Of a stretch of 43,926 nt of DNA, positions 23,283 to 29,625 are shown in pieces. Source of the DNA: Haladaptatus litoreus (GTDB taxonomy: Archaea; Halobacteriota; Halobacteria; Halobacteriales; Haladaptataceae); NCBI RefSeq assembly GCF_900156425.1, contig NZ_FTNO01000009.1, positions 1 through 43,926 on the forward strand. The letters are read 5' to 3'. Positions within the stretch are counted from its first letter, which is position 1. The number at the start of each line of letters is the position of its first letter. Made by a program: the position numbers and the translations under genes. The notes beneath the pieces were generated by a model, which was not told the origin of the DNA, did not search any database, and was given only the letters and a program-made list of their open reading frames with translations.

Positions 23283-23597
23283 TTATCGTTCTATGTCGGC
23301 CCCAATTATCTTCGAAGACGCATTCCGAGCGTCTTGCGCTGAATCATAAATTGCCATGTCACGGTGGTCTGCTTCAACTTCATGGCAGGCGTCGGAGATA
23401 TTTCGGAGCGTATTCTCGTCTAAGTTCTCTCCCCAAAGGTAGAGACTCCCATCGTCATATTTCCACGCAATTGCAGGCCCAAGTTTGTACTCAAGTGCTT
23501 CTTGAGCACCACTATGCCATTCGCTGAAATACATCTCTATTTCGGTGTGAGGCTGTTCATCGTAGTCGCCGTAATGGTCGTGAGTAAGTTCTGTCAT
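23283..23597 (-). CDS. Acidic protein, unknown function
   Basis: A 104-residue protein (MTELTHDHYGDYDEQPHTEI start) with a strand-rich centre (AIAWKYDDGSLYLWGENLDE) and a helical end. No known motif. Spacing to neighbours is 21 and 46 bases, in the same direction. Confidence 0.65.
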   Translation of the reverse strand: MTELTHDHYGDYDEQPHTEIEMYFSEWHSGAQEALEYKLGPAIAWKYDDGSLYLWGENLDENTLRNISDACHEVEADHRDMAIYDSAQDARNASSKIIGADIER

Positions 23598-23643
23598 GGT
23601 ACTAATCTCAGTGATAAGGTGGTTTAGCTTGGTGTATGGGTCT

Positions 23644-23997
23644 CTAAATGTTCTCTAATATTACAGCAATCGGCACGGATAGCGACATTGTTGCAAACAT
23701 GAGGATGAATCCCCTCTCGTCGTTATCCAGCGAGTAAAACCACTTCATGACTCGCTCCCGAACCGATCCTGCTTCGGGGAACCCGACTGGCCCATCAGCA
23801 CAATACTGACACGCCCATCCAGTGATGTACCCGTTCTTGAAGTTCACTCGGTTCCTGCTTCGGAGGTGGTTCGTTTTCTCGCCGATAACGAAGTAACACG
23901 CTTGCGATTTCGCTACTTCGTTACCGCAGGAACTGCATTCAACCGTTTCATACTCCACGTCTCCGTGGACTGTCGTTGTTTTCTGTTTTTGACTCAT
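23644..23997 (-). CDS. Zinc-binding membrane-anchored protein
   Basis: A 117-residue protein. CSSC (about residues 20-23) and CQYC form a zinc site; the C-terminal 20 residues are a membrane helix (GFILMFATMSLSVPIAVILE). The ATG at 23997 is used in place of an upstream in-frame start because the first nine residues of the longer form are unlike the rest. It may sit on the inner face of the membrane. Confidence 0.65.
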   Translation of the reverse strand: MSQKQKTTTVHGDVEYETVECSSCGNEVAKSQACYFVIGEKTNHLRSRNRVNFKNGYITGWACQYCADGPVGFPEAGSVRERVMKWFYSLDNDERGFILMFATMSLSVPIAVILENI

Positions 23998-24024
23998 GGT
24001 ACTGGTTTCAGTGGATGATCTCAC

Positions 24025-24165
24025 TTATCTCTCGCCGTAGGCCAAACGCTCTAACGCCGCGTCTTCGCGTGTTCGATTCCGGGGCATCGTCTCGAAGTCC
24101 CGAACTACGATTCCATCGCCAAGATAGGCGTAACGCACAGTCTCCGCCTCGTATTCAGCGGTCAA
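24025..24165 (-). CDS. 46-residue protein with TTG start
   Basis: The reading frame opens at TTG 24165 inside the end of the zinc-finger gene, with a perfect AGGAGG nine bases upstream, and runs to TAA at 24025. The product (LTAEYEAETVRYAYLGDGIV start) is acidic and compact, ending TREDAALERLAYGER. No ATG is available. The Shine-Dalgarno makes this start convincing. Confidence 0.6.
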   Translation of the reverse strand: MTAEYEAETVRYAYLGDGIVVRDFETMPRNRTREDAALERLAYGER

Positions 24166-24307
24166 CTTTAACCGCCTCCTGTAGCTTCTCGTTCGCCTGA
24201 ACGAGCCACTGCCGAAGGCAACTCCGGCACAGGTTCAGCCGAGAGGCCACATCTCGGAGGTCTCCGCATACTTCGCAAGTTTTCTCGGTGTTACTTGCCT
24301 TAGTCAT
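24155..24307 (-). CDS. 50-residue zinc-finger protein
   Basis: CEVC (11-14) and CRSC (about 27-30) are a tight zinc finger followed by a helix (RQWLVQANEKLQEAVKV). Its last codons carry the AGGAGG used by the next gene. Its ATG overlaps the end of the gene upstream by eight bases. Confidence 0.6.
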   Translation of the reverse strand: MTKASNTEKTCEVCGDLRDVASRLNLCRSCLRQWLVQANEKLQEAVKVDR

Positions 24308-24479
24308 CGCCATCACCTTCGAACTCCAAATCTCCGTTATCGTAGTCCTCTTTTGCCTCCTTTAGCATCTCTGCGAAGTCGGAGACGGTCATCGGCTCTC
24401 CGACGATAACATTCTCCCGTTCGTTCATCTCCCCGACCGCTTCGTCTACCGTTCGTTGTAGGTCTTCGTCGTCACTCAT
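24300..24479 (-). CDS. 59-residue very acidic protein
   Basis: MSDDEDLQRTVDEAVGEMNE start, and an end rich in Asp and Gly. The ATG overlaps the stop of the zinc-ribbon gene upstream (ATGA). It resembles small acidic helical proteins such as DNA mimics or antitoxins, but I see no decisive motif. Confidence 0.55.
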   Translation of the reverse strand: MSDDEDLQRTVDEAVGEMNERENVIVGEPMTVSDFAEMLKEAKEDYDNGDLEFEGDGDD

Positions 24480-24634
24480 TCTCCGAGTACCTCTATGAGT
24501 TCTTGTTGGCGTATTTCTCGGGGCATCCACCCGCAACCGTCACAGGCGTAATTGTCGAATCTCGGGTCTTTGCCCCATTCTGTCTCGCCGCATTTCTGAC
24601 ACTGCTTGGTGTGTTCCACGGACTGCTCACTCAT
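24476..24634 (-). CDS. 52-residue zinc-ribbon protein
   Basis: CQKCG (12-16) and CDGCGW (about 32-37) with WGKDPRFDNYA between them; a C-terminal helix (EIRQQELIEVLGE). The gene overlaps its upstream neighbour by eight bases and its downstream one by four. Confidence 0.6.
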   Translation of the reverse strand: MSEQSVEHTKQCQKCGETEWGKDPRFDNYACDGCGWMPREIRQQELIEVLGE

Positions 24635-24812
24635 CGCCGTCCTCCAGTAGCATTTCACGGATTTCCTTTTTCGTCGGGATGTCGAGTCGCTCGCCCGAGA
24701 TGAGGGCCTCGTAATCGTCGAGTTCCGCGTTCTGCAACTCGTTCCGGACGTGTTCGAGGTCTTCGTCGGTTGCGTCTTCGACCTTAACCCAGAGGATTTT
24801 CTGCTCACTCAT
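24627..24812 (-). CDS. 61-residue acidic helical protein
   Basis: MSEQKILWVKVEDATDEDLE start, then helices ending TKKEIREMLLEDGDE. A GTG codon directly upstream would add one residue; ATG 24812 is preferred. No family recognised. Confidence 0.6.
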   Translation of the reverse strand: MSEQKILWVKVEDATDEDLEHVRNELQNAELDDYEALISGERLDIPTKKEIREMLLEDGDE

Positions 24813-24993
24813 CACGGGAACACTCCTTGCACCACTCCGGATTGGGGAACACCGCTAACGGCTTTTCGAGCACGCTCTTCGCCGAGGAAAGCCGGGGACA
24901 ATCCATTCGGGAGTGAATCCGTTGACGGCTTGCACCGCCCGAACTCCCTGCTCGGTAGACCAGTCTCTCTGTTGATTCTGATTTTGAACTCAT
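24805..24993 (-). CDS. 62-residue protein with CxxC end
   Basis: Starts MSSKSESTERLVYRAGSSGG and ends PNPEWCKECSRDE; a single Cys-x2-Cys pair with a further Cys earlier may bind zinc. The frame stays open upstream for another 150 codons, but that part has the Arg/Cys-rich look of a shadow frame, so the ATG at 24993 is taken. A degenerate 19-bp palindrome abuts this ATG. Confidence 0.55.
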   Translation of the reverse strand: MSSKSESTERLVYRAGSSGGASRQRIHSRMDCPRLSSAKSVLEKPLAVFPNPEWCKECSRDE

Positions 24994-24994
24994 G

Positions 24995-25013
24995 GTTAGT
25001 ATTGTATTGTAAC
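24995..25013. promoter_or_regulatory. Degenerate 19-bp palindrome
   Basis: GTTAGTATTGTATTGTAAC matches the family in 15 of 19 positions but lacks a good right arm. It directly precedes the ATG at 24993 on the minus strand and overlaps the end of the 24996 gene. Confidence 0.35.
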
Positions 25014-25217
25014 AAAGTCGCCGTCGGACTCGAACCGACTGACGACCGCATCGACAGGGACAGGCCACCAATTCGGTAGCCCGTCCCTGTTGTTTGTCGT
25101 CCGTTTTTCGTGGGGACAGAGGGCCGTGTCCGGCCTTGCCCGGTCGCTCGCTGGTTTTGAAGAATCCACAATGGTAACCTGTAACTCGTCTTTCGGCGGA
25201 TGACGTACTGCGTACAA
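24996..25217 (-). CDS. 73-residue protein, unknown function (uncertain start)
   Basis: From a TTG at 25217 the frame gives YAVRHPPKDELQVTIVDSS and ends WWPVPVDAVVSRFESDGDFV. Composition (acidic, balanced) fits a haloarchaeal protein better than the two other open frames here, but there is no ATG and the frame is open further upstream to about 25336. The start is therefore unsure. Confidence 0.4.
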   Translation of the reverse strand: MYAVRHPPKDELQVTIVDSSKPASDRARPDTALCPHEKRTTNNRDGLPNWWPVPVDAVVSRFESDGDFVTIQY

Positions 25218-25289
25218 GATGGAAGTATGGACAGTGCTCGTAAGAGCGACCGCAGGAACTCGCCACGGACGAGCGGACGAGTCCCAAAC

Positions 25290-25334
25290 GCGCGCAAAGA
25301 GAGTCGAACTCTTTTCCCGGCCTTCCGGACGCGC
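25290..25334 (-). ncRNA. Possible three-way-junction RNA with T-arm-like hairpin
   Basis: Three stems nest exactly: 25290-25294 with 25330-25334 (GCGCG/CGCGC); 25296-25301 with 25309-25314 (AAAGAG/CTCTTT, seven-base loop); 25317-25320 with 25325-25328 (CCGG/CCGG). On the minus strand the second hairpin reads as a canonical tRNA T-arm (AAGAG TTCGACT CTCTT). No D-arm or anticodon arm exists, so it is not a tRNA. It lies in the 120 bases between the 25338 stop and the next gene, where I see no confident coding frame. It may be an RNA element or terminator-like structure. Confidence 0.35.
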
Positions 25335-25337
25335 ACA

Positions 25338-25484
25338 TTAGTTCCCACTCCCCGGTTGGCCGTTGAAGACACCGACCACATGCCCGACGCCTTGCCGGTG
25401 GCTCTTCGCCATGTCCCGAACATCCGACTCCTCGCCATCGACGTGCCACATGCACTGCTGGCAGTGCGCCGAATAGTCGCTCAT
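25338..25484 (-). CDS. 48-residue His/Cys protein
   Basis: Starts MSDYSAHCQQCMWHVDGEES; C8, C11 and several His residues (SHRQGVGH) suggest a single zinc site of the type seen in small haloarchaeal proteins. The ATG overlaps the stop of the 28-residue membrane gene (ATGA). Confidence 0.6.
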   Translation of the reverse strand: MSDYSAHCQQCMWHVDGEESDVRDMAKSHRQGVGHVVGVFNGQPGSGN

Positions 25485-25567
25485 ATCAGCACCCCGACGA
25501 AGTAGGCCACGAGGAGCATGACCATACACAGAGTTCCGAAGTGGACGAAATACCGGCGCAGAATCAT
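25481..25567 (-). CDS. 28-residue membrane micro-protein
   Basis: MILRRYFVHFGTLCMVMLLV and a further hydrophobic stretch. ATGA overlaps join it to the genes on both sides. One membrane helix with a basic N-terminus, so the N-terminus probably faces inside. Confidence 0.55.
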   Translation of the reverse strand: MILRRYFVHFGTLCMVMLLVAYFVGVLI

Positions 25568-26373
25568 GCCTTTGCCTCCGGAATCGTGAACTTCGTCGAT
25601 GGATGGGCGGTGATTACATCCTCTAAGGTGTCGTCTGTCGGGTGTTTTCTGTATAGCTCGGATGCATATGGCCGGGAAATGCCATACGCCCGTGCTATTT
25701 TTTTAACGGTGTATCGGTCACGGAGAAGAGCAACCGTCCGTCCAATCCGCGCCAGCGCTTTGGCTTTCAATAACTGCATATCCATCTCCAATTCTACGGT
25801 AACGCCATTGGCAGACGATATTTCAGACATATCCATCCGGTTAGTCATCTCCCGGAATGAGTGACCAAACCACGCCCCTTGGTTGATTATCTGCCGCCGG
25901 TTTTTCCACAAAGTTGCACGAGACTGAATTTCCCACTCCTTGCGGCACTCATCAGTATGGCTGTTGCTGATAATCTCCCACGCCTTCGTTTCCGGATTCT
26001 TTTGGTCGAATTTCGTAATGATTTCGCCACAATCACACAGAACAGCCGTGTCAGCGTACCGGCGTCTATGAGGATAGTTTGGATTAACGTACTTCGTCGC
26101 GCCACCCGTGACGTTGGTAAACGTGTCCGACACACGCCACGACCGCGCGAAGATAACCGCACGACACCAGAAGTAATTCGGGATATTCACCGACCCATCA
26201 CCCCTAATGTGCTTTTGCTTAAACGTCGCTTTCGTCTGGGGAAACTCTGCGATTGTCTCCCGAAACTCAATCATCTTCTCTATCGGGTCAAACCCATAGT
26301 CCGGGTCGGGAATCAGGAACTCGTGGTATTTCTCCTCGTGAGTCGGGTTGAAGTGCTCGGCAGTGACGCTCAT
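25564..26373 (-). CDS. Zinc-site and HTH protein, possible replication or regulatory factor
   Basis: A 269-residue protein, the second longest of the leftward unit. C113-D-C115 with H139 and C143 forms a zinc site between an N-terminal helical part and a C-terminal HTH (residues 221-243, YTVKKIARAYGISRPYASEL). I do not recognise a Rep family or catalytic motif. The HTH resembles Hin/Tc3-type resolvase HTHs, which read a short DNA target. ATGA overlaps link it to both neighbours. A role in replication initiation or transcription control is possible. Confidence 0.6.
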   Translation of the reverse strand: MSVTAEHFNPTHEEKYHEFLIPDPDYGFDPIEKMIEFRETIAEFPQTKATFKQKHIRGDGSVNIPNYFWCRAVIFARSWRVSDTFTNVTGGATKYVNPNYPHRRRYADTAVLCDCGEIITKFDQKNPETKAWEIISNSHTDECRKEWEIQSRATLWKNRRQIINQGAWFGHSFREMTNRMDMSEISSANGVTVELEMDMQLLKAKALARIGRTVALLRDRYTVKKIARAYGISRPYASELYRKHPTDDTLEDVITAHPSTKFTIPEAKA

Positions 26374-26660
26374 GCTTTCCTCCGTTCGCCGAGTGGCGAC
26401 AAGCCACAGTCCTCCGGAGACACGTTCTTCGACGCAAGCTGATAGGCTAACTTCGTCCCTGTCGCACGGACAACCTCTGCCTCACCCGAACACCGCTTAC
26501 ACGGACGCCAGCGGCTATCCAACTCGTCGAGTTCCTTGCGGTGCCATGGCCCATCCGAGCACGACGTGGTGTAGCACTGTGGTTCGTCGGGGTTCTCTGC
26601 GTCTGGCGTGTGATAGACGTAGGACTGACTCAATCGCGTCGGGAGCGTGAGAACAGTCAT
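26370..26660 (-). CDS. Zinc-binding protein with GLSPLG tail
   Basis: A 96-residue protein; CYTTSC and CKRC could bind one zinc. The C-terminus PEDCGLSPLGERRKA shares DxGLSPLG with the protein at 26657. It is coupled to its neighbours by ATGA overlaps on both sides. Function unknown. Confidence 0.6.
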   Translation of the reverse strand: MTVLTLPTRLSQSYVYHTPDAENPDEPQCYTTSCSDGPWHRKELDELDSRWRPCKRCSGEAEVVRATGTKLAYQLASKNVSPEDCGLSPLGERRKA

Positions 26661-26830
26661 TCGTCAGCACCCCCCAGTGGCGACAGCCCGAAGTCGTCTG
26701 GTGTGTGGTCGTTAACGAAATGTGCTTCTCGCGAGCGTGAGCCGTCGAATCGGAATCCGCACGGACACTCGGTTAGCACGATGCTTGTCGAGCGAGGGGT
26801 GCCATGCCGAGTGTGTGCTTCTATCGTCAT
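26657..26830 (-). CDS. 57-residue protein with GLSPLG tail
   Basis: Starts MTIEAHTRHGTPRSTSIVLT, has CPCGF in the middle and ends PDDFGLSPLGGADE, matching the tail of the next gene product. The stop overlaps that gene and the start overlaps the resolvase gene, both as ATGA. Confidence 0.6.
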   Translation of the reverse strand: MTIEAHTRHGTPRSTSIVLTECPCGFRFDGSRSREAHFVNDHTPDDFGLSPLGGADE

Positions 26831-27255
26831 TGCCCGAACACCTCACCAAGCGTCTTCGCGCGCTCGTGGTCTTGCTTGCGCACCGAGTAGCCCTTTGCCG
26901 TCCGATTGAGCAACCGCGCATCGAAACAATACCACTGGTCGTGGCTTCGCATATCCGGTTTGACAGTGACGAGCGGCGTCAACCCACCACGGTCTGCAAA
27001 CTCGACAAGCGCATCAATCTCGTCGCGCGTGAACGTTACCGTCCCGTCTTTGCGCGATTTGTGCTCAATAGCGAAGCCCTCTGCCAACAGTATCGAAAAC
27101 TCGCCACAGTCTCGCGTGGCGATGATGTCCGGGCGGGCGCGTTGGGTCGCTCCACCACTTGCCGGCGCTCGGTAGGCGGCAAAGCCGTATTCGTCTTCGA
27201 GCAAGTCCGAGAGTTCGCGCTCGTCTCGGCTCCCTTTTTTACTCGAACTACTCAT
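26827..27255 (-). CDS. hjc: Archaeal Holliday junction resolvase (Hjc family)
   Basis: A 142-residue protein with the Hjc layout: KKGSRDERELSDLLE (basic start, catalytic Glu near 12), R29, the loop PASGGATQ with S33, RPDIIA (D43) and AIEHKSR (E64, K66), then a helix and the VTVKPDMRSHDQWY strand. These residues form the PD-(D/E)xK active site that cuts four-way junctions. The length is typical. In a virus it would resolve replication or recombination intermediates before packaging. It sits in the coupled early operon. Confidence 0.85.
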   Translation of the reverse strand: MSSSSKKGSRDERELSDLLEDEYGFAAYRAPASGGATQRARPDIIATRDCGEFSILLAEGFAIEHKSRKDGTVTFTRDEIDALVEFADRGGLTPLVTVKPDMRSHDQWYCFDARLLNRTAKGYSVRKQDHERAKTLGEVFGQ

Positions 27256-27359
27256 GGCTCAACACGCTCCACACCGCAGTTGTAGCACCGAAACCCGTCG
27301 ATACGGAGCGGTTCGTTGCAGTTGCGACAGTGGCCTTCGGGCGGGCACGCAACGCTCAT
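27252..27359 (-). CDS. 35-residue zinc-ribbon protein
   Basis: MSVACPPEGHCRNCNEPLRI start and CYNCG: a minimal four-Cys zinc ribbon (CRNC, CYNC). ATGA overlaps to the resolvase gene and the gene upstream. It may partner Hjc, but that is inference from position. Confidence 0.55.
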   Translation of the reverse strand: MSVACPPEGHCRNCNEPLRIDGFRCYNCGVERVEP

Positions 27360-27565
27360 TCTCGCACCTCAACGAGATTCCGCGCAGGCATCCGAAGCCA
27401 CTGCTCGGTGCAGTTTTCCCCTTCGAGGTAGTACATCCAGCGACCGTCAATCTTCGTTTGGTGGCCGTAAATCGGCGGTCGGTTATCGGGCACTTCGACC
27501 CGACCGGGAGTTTCTAAGTACGTTTCTTCGTCGTCGTCACCTCGGAATCGGTCTGATAGACTCAT
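27356..27565 (-). CDS. Small protein, unknown function
   Basis: A 69-residue protein (MSLSDRFRGDDDEETYLETP start) with a strand-rich centre (YGHQTKIDGRWMYYLEGE). No family recognised. ATGA overlaps on both sides. Confidence 0.6.
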   Translation of the reverse strand: MSLSDRFRGDDDEETYLETPGRVEVPDNRPPIYGHQTKIDGRWMYYLEGENCTEQWLRMPARNLVEVRE

Positions 27566-27999
27566 GGTTGTGGCACCTCCTTGAGTAGCGGTTGCTGGCC
27601 GTCGTCACGTTCATCACGCCGACGCTTGCGCCATGCTTCGACGTGCGAGCACTCCCCGACTGCCGTGATTGGCTCACCGTCGTCGAGTGCAGGGAACCGA
27701 TGATACCCAAAGCCCGGACACGAACATCCGAGGAAGGTAAAGCTGTCCGCGACCGCGTCGGCCTCATCGACTGGTCGGGAGAGGGTTTCGACGACGAACA
27801 GCAGATTGCCGCTGTTGTCTTCGCCGGGTTTGACCGATACCGACTCTTCCATTTCGAGGCTTTCGACTGGGTAGCCCGCCTCTTGCATCCATGTAACGAA
27901 CTCGGGTTGAACGACCATCGCCGACTGTTCGGCGTCGTATCGCACGTCGAGGCAGTCGTCACGGAGGTCTGCCTGCGCGAGTGATTTGGTTGCGCTCAT
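27562..27999 (-). CDS. SWIM zinc-finger protein
   Basis: A 145-residue protein. Near residues 99-125 it has CSCPGFGYHRFP, a short loop and ECSHVEAW, the CxC...CxH pattern of SWIM zinc fingers, which bind DNA or proteins. The N-terminal 90 residues are acidic strands and helices. The ATG at 27999 follows the ATGA overlap with the membrane gene upstream; a longer form from 28008 is less likely. Confidence 0.65.
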   Translation of the reverse strand: MSATKSLAQADLRDDCLDVRYDAEQSAMVVQPEFVTWMQEAGYPVESLEMEESVSVKPGEDNSGNLLFVVETLSRPVDEADAVADSFTFLGCSCPGFGYHRFPALDDGEPITAVGECSHVEAWRKRRRDERDDGQQPLLKEVPQP

Positions 28000-28085
28000 G
28001 CCAACCACCCCACGATGTTCTCGACTCCGATATTGCCGATTGCCACGAGGACAAGACCGACGAGTGCAATCTCAAGGCCCGACAT
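27996..28085 (-). CDS. 29-residue membrane micro-protein
   Basis: MSGLEIALVGLVLVAIGNIG plus a short polar end: one membrane helix. The ATG directly follows the stop of the 28086 gene, and the stop overlaps the SWIM gene. Confidence 0.55.
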   Translation of the reverse strand: MSGLEIALVGLVLVAIGNIGVENIVGWLA

Positions 28086-28346
28086 TTACATCGCCTCCTC
28101 AAGGCTTTCGACATCGTCTAATTCGACGTAGTCATAGCCCCACATTTCGAGCGTTGAAATAACGCGGTCGGGGACTTCGACAGCGTCGAGTGGGATTGCA
28201 TCGCCCGTTTCCGAATCGACGGCTTCGAACAGCCGGGCGCGGCTCCCGTCTATCTTCTCGAAATAGAACTCAATGCCCTTCAGGAACACTTGGAACCGAC
28301 CACCGGGGAGCTGTCTGTCCATCGTCGTGTAGTCCGTTGCGCTCAT
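28086..28346 (-). CDS. Acidic protein, unknown function
   Basis: An 86-residue protein (MSATDYTTMDRQLPGGRFQV start), strand-rich then acidic helices ending DDVESLEEAM. No family recognised. Coupled by ATGA to the gene upstream. Confidence 0.6.
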   Translation of the reverse strand: MSATDYTTMDRQLPGGRFQVFLKGIEFYFEKIDGSRARLFEAVDSETGDAIPLDAVEVPDRVISTLEMWGYDYVELDDVESLEEAM

Positions 28347-28489
28347 GCCACGAACCCTCGCACGTTCTCGGCGACTTCGTCAGTGTCGGGGGCTTTCTCG
28401 TCGAGCAGTCGGTAAAAGTGGATAGCGACCGTGAGGCCAATCCACGCCACGGGCAGGCCGATCAGCGTTTGCAGTAGGTCAGGGTTCAT
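28343..28489 (-). CDS. 48-residue membrane protein
   Basis: MNPDLLQTLIGLPVAWIGLT and further hydrophobic residues form one membrane helix; the remainder is an acidic helix (DEKAPDTDEVAENVRG). ATGA overlaps on both sides. Confidence 0.6.
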   Translation of the reverse strand: MNPDLLQTLIGLPVAWIGLTVAIHFYRLLDEKAPDTDEVAENVRGFVA

Positions 28490-28686
28490 CGCCACCCCTC
28501 CGAACAGCCCTCGCAGATTGGAACGCGCTCGCCGTCACGCATGGTACTTCCTGCGGATCGGTTCGGACAATCAACGCACGTCGTTCTGGAACTCAAACGC
28601 GGTCGTCGGGATGTGGTGGCGTCGGGTCGTCCGATTTCGTCGTGGCCGGGTTTCGGCAGTCGGATGACGGTTGGGTACTCTGCCAT
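28486..28686 (-). CDS. 66-residue zinc-finger protein
   Basis: Starts MAEYPTVIRLPKPGHDEIGR; CVDC (about 38-41) and CEGC (about 59-62) are a zinc ribbon. A longer form from 28758 would run into the gene upstream, so ATG 28686 is used. Confidence 0.6.
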   Translation of the reverse strand: MAEYPTVIRLPKPGHDEIGRPDATTSRRPRLSSRTTCVDCPNRSAGSTMRDGERVPICEGCSEGWR

Positions 28687-28690
28687 TGTC

Positions 28691-28831
28691 TTAGGCCTCC
28701 AGCGTCTTCTTGCCCGTGTGAACGCAATTCCAGCAGGGCAGTTCGCCGAGGTCGTCACAGTCGCAGTCGTCGTCTTCGTCGTCAGTCTGTGCGTCGAATA
28801 GGTCGGTCAGGGTGGTTTCTGTGGTGCTCAT
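28691..28831 (-). CDS. 46-residue Asp/Cys-rich protein
   Basis: MSTTETTLTDLFDAQTDDED start, then DCDCDD and CWNC: an acidic zinc-finger-like peptide. ATGA overlap with the ribbon-helix-helix-like gene upstream, four bases before the next start. Confidence 0.55.
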   Translation of the reverse strand: MSTTETTLTDLFDAQTDDEDDDCDCDDLGELPCWNCVHTGKKTLEA

Positions 28832-28965
28832 TGTCCTTCCTCGGTGAATAGATCGTCAGGCAATTCGCGTCGGAGAACGTCCTCGTAGTCCTCTCCGCGG
28901 CATTTGTAGCCGTGGATGGTGTCCGCGAATTCTTTTGAAACGTGAATCGTCGTTGTTTGTTTCAT
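28828..28965 (-). CDS. 45-residue VapB/antitoxin-like protein
   Basis: MKQTTTIHVSKEFADTIHGY start, then EDYEDVLRREL. The pattern of a short strand (TTTIHVSKE) followed by two helices is that of haloarchaeal VapB-type and DUF7557 proteins, which are often antitoxin-like. No toxin gene is beside it, so a regulatory role is as likely. It is the first gene of the long coupled operon that runs to about 24.8 kb. Confidence 0.6.
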   Translation of the reverse strand: MKQTTTIHVSKEFADTIHGYKCRGEDYEDVLRRELPDDLFTEEGQ

Positions 28966-28980
28966 CTACAGTTAGACCAT

Positions 28981-29036
28981 GGTTCTATAGGCCCATAAAT
29001 CTATCTATAGAACAGTGATACGTTACCTATAGGTCG
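28981..29036 (-). promoter_or_regulatory. Promoter of the 28965 operon with three CTATAG sites
   Basis: CTATAG occurs at 28985-28990, 29005-29010 and, as CCTATAGG, at 29026-29033. On the minus strand TTTATG (about 28996-29001) serves as TATA box, so one site lies between TATA and start of transcription and one just upstream. The repeats resemble operators of a repressor acting on this operon. Confidence 0.6.
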
Positions 29037-29262
29037 GATGTTCTGTTCTATCGCGGATAGCCGAGGCTTGACCCGCCAAGCGTTCTAAAACATCTTCCCG
29101 TGGGTTCTCTCGCTGGTTTTCGTGTGCGACATGCGCCCGTACCCTATCTATGTCTTTAATCCCCGTAATCCGGGCGTTACGGAGGTATTCGGGCAGTCTC
29201 TCTAAGACGTGAGCCGCTTCGAGAGAGGGTGGCATACGAGTCGGTGCGTCGGTCGAAGACAT
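29023..29262 (-). CDS. Helical protein, unknown function
   Basis: A 79-residue helical protein (MSSTDAPTRMPPSLEAAHVL start; RVRAHVAHENQRENPREDVL). No Cys, no known motif. It is a single-gene unit with its own CTATAG promoter. Its stop lies inside the operator region of the next operon. Confidence 0.6.
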   Translation of the reverse strand: MSSTDAPTRMPPSLEAAHVLERLPEYLRNARITGIKDIDRVRAHVAHENQRENPREDVLERLAGQASAIRDRTEHPTYR

Positions 29263-29274
29263 GGCTATTAGGTC

Positions 29275-29293
29275 GTTCTATAGGTCGATAAAA
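29275..29293 (-). promoter_or_regulatory. TATA box and CTATAG operator of the 29262 gene
   Basis: On the minus strand TTTTATCG (29286-29293) is followed directly by ACCTATAGAAC (29275-29285). Transcription would start close to the ATG at 29262 (leader of only a few bases), and the operator lies right behind the TATA box. Confidence 0.6.
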
Positions 29294-29347
29294 GAACCGA
29301 CCGGAGTGAAAGTGAACGCGGGTTTCACTCGAAAAGTGGTGTCTCTC

Positions 29348-29366
29348 GTTAGTACGACATACTAAC
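29348..29366. promoter_or_regulatory. 19-bp palindrome GTTAGTACGACATACTAAC
   Basis: A family member in the 396-base gap between the 29262 and 29659 genes. The gap also contains a hairpin, AT palindromes and a triplet-repeat hairpin, and no gene that I can support. Confidence 0.7.
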
Positions 29367-29531
29367 CAGAAAGGCGGGGTTCGAATGTTACACAAGCTCG
29401 AAGGGGCGGGGAACTCGGATGTTATACGAAGGTAACAACGCTTATTACCACGGACGTTATATTCAGTGATGTACTGATTTTCGCGGGTAGCGGGGCTGTA
29501 TCTCGGTGGTGGATTAAACGAACAGCTGAAA

Positions 29532-29551
29532 GAGGGGGTGGACACCCCCTC
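29532..29551 (-). terminator. GC-rich hairpin at the end of the leftward operon
   Basis: GAGGGGGT (29532-29539) pairs with ACCCCCTC (29544-29551). On the minus strand it is followed by CTTTC. It lies about 110 bases downstream of the 29659 stop on the minus strand, so it may end the operon that starts at 31671. Confidence 0.45.
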
Positions 29552-29625
29552 ATTATAACGTTATATTTCGATTATAACGTTATACAACTACTACTACTAT
29601 ACTCTATTACAGTAGTAGTAGTAGT
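29552..29625. repeat. AT palindromes and triplet hairpin, candidate origin
   Basis: Two direct copies of ATTATAACGTTATA (29552-29565 and 29571-29584), each containing the palindrome TATAACGTTATA, are followed by a 13-bp inverted repeat of ACT/AGT triplets (29587-29599 with 29613-29625, loop of 13). AT-rich palindromes beside a stable hairpin in a gene-free gap are typical of replication or partition sites. No Rep gene is near enough to confirm. Confidence 0.5.

Noticed and set aside
25035..25060. tRNA T-arm-like sequence GTCGG TTCGAGT CCGAC on the minus strand
   Set aside because: Fits a T-arm, but no acceptor, D or anticodon arms can be placed, and the bases read as SRFESDGD in a plausible protein frame.
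24812..25438. 208-codon Arg-rich frame on the minus strand
   Set aside because: Too basic for this genome and overlaps supported genes; no start signal.
29177..29545. 122-codon frame across the repeat-rich gap
   Set aside because: Runs through hairpin and palindrome repeats and overlaps the 29262 gene; low-complexity product.
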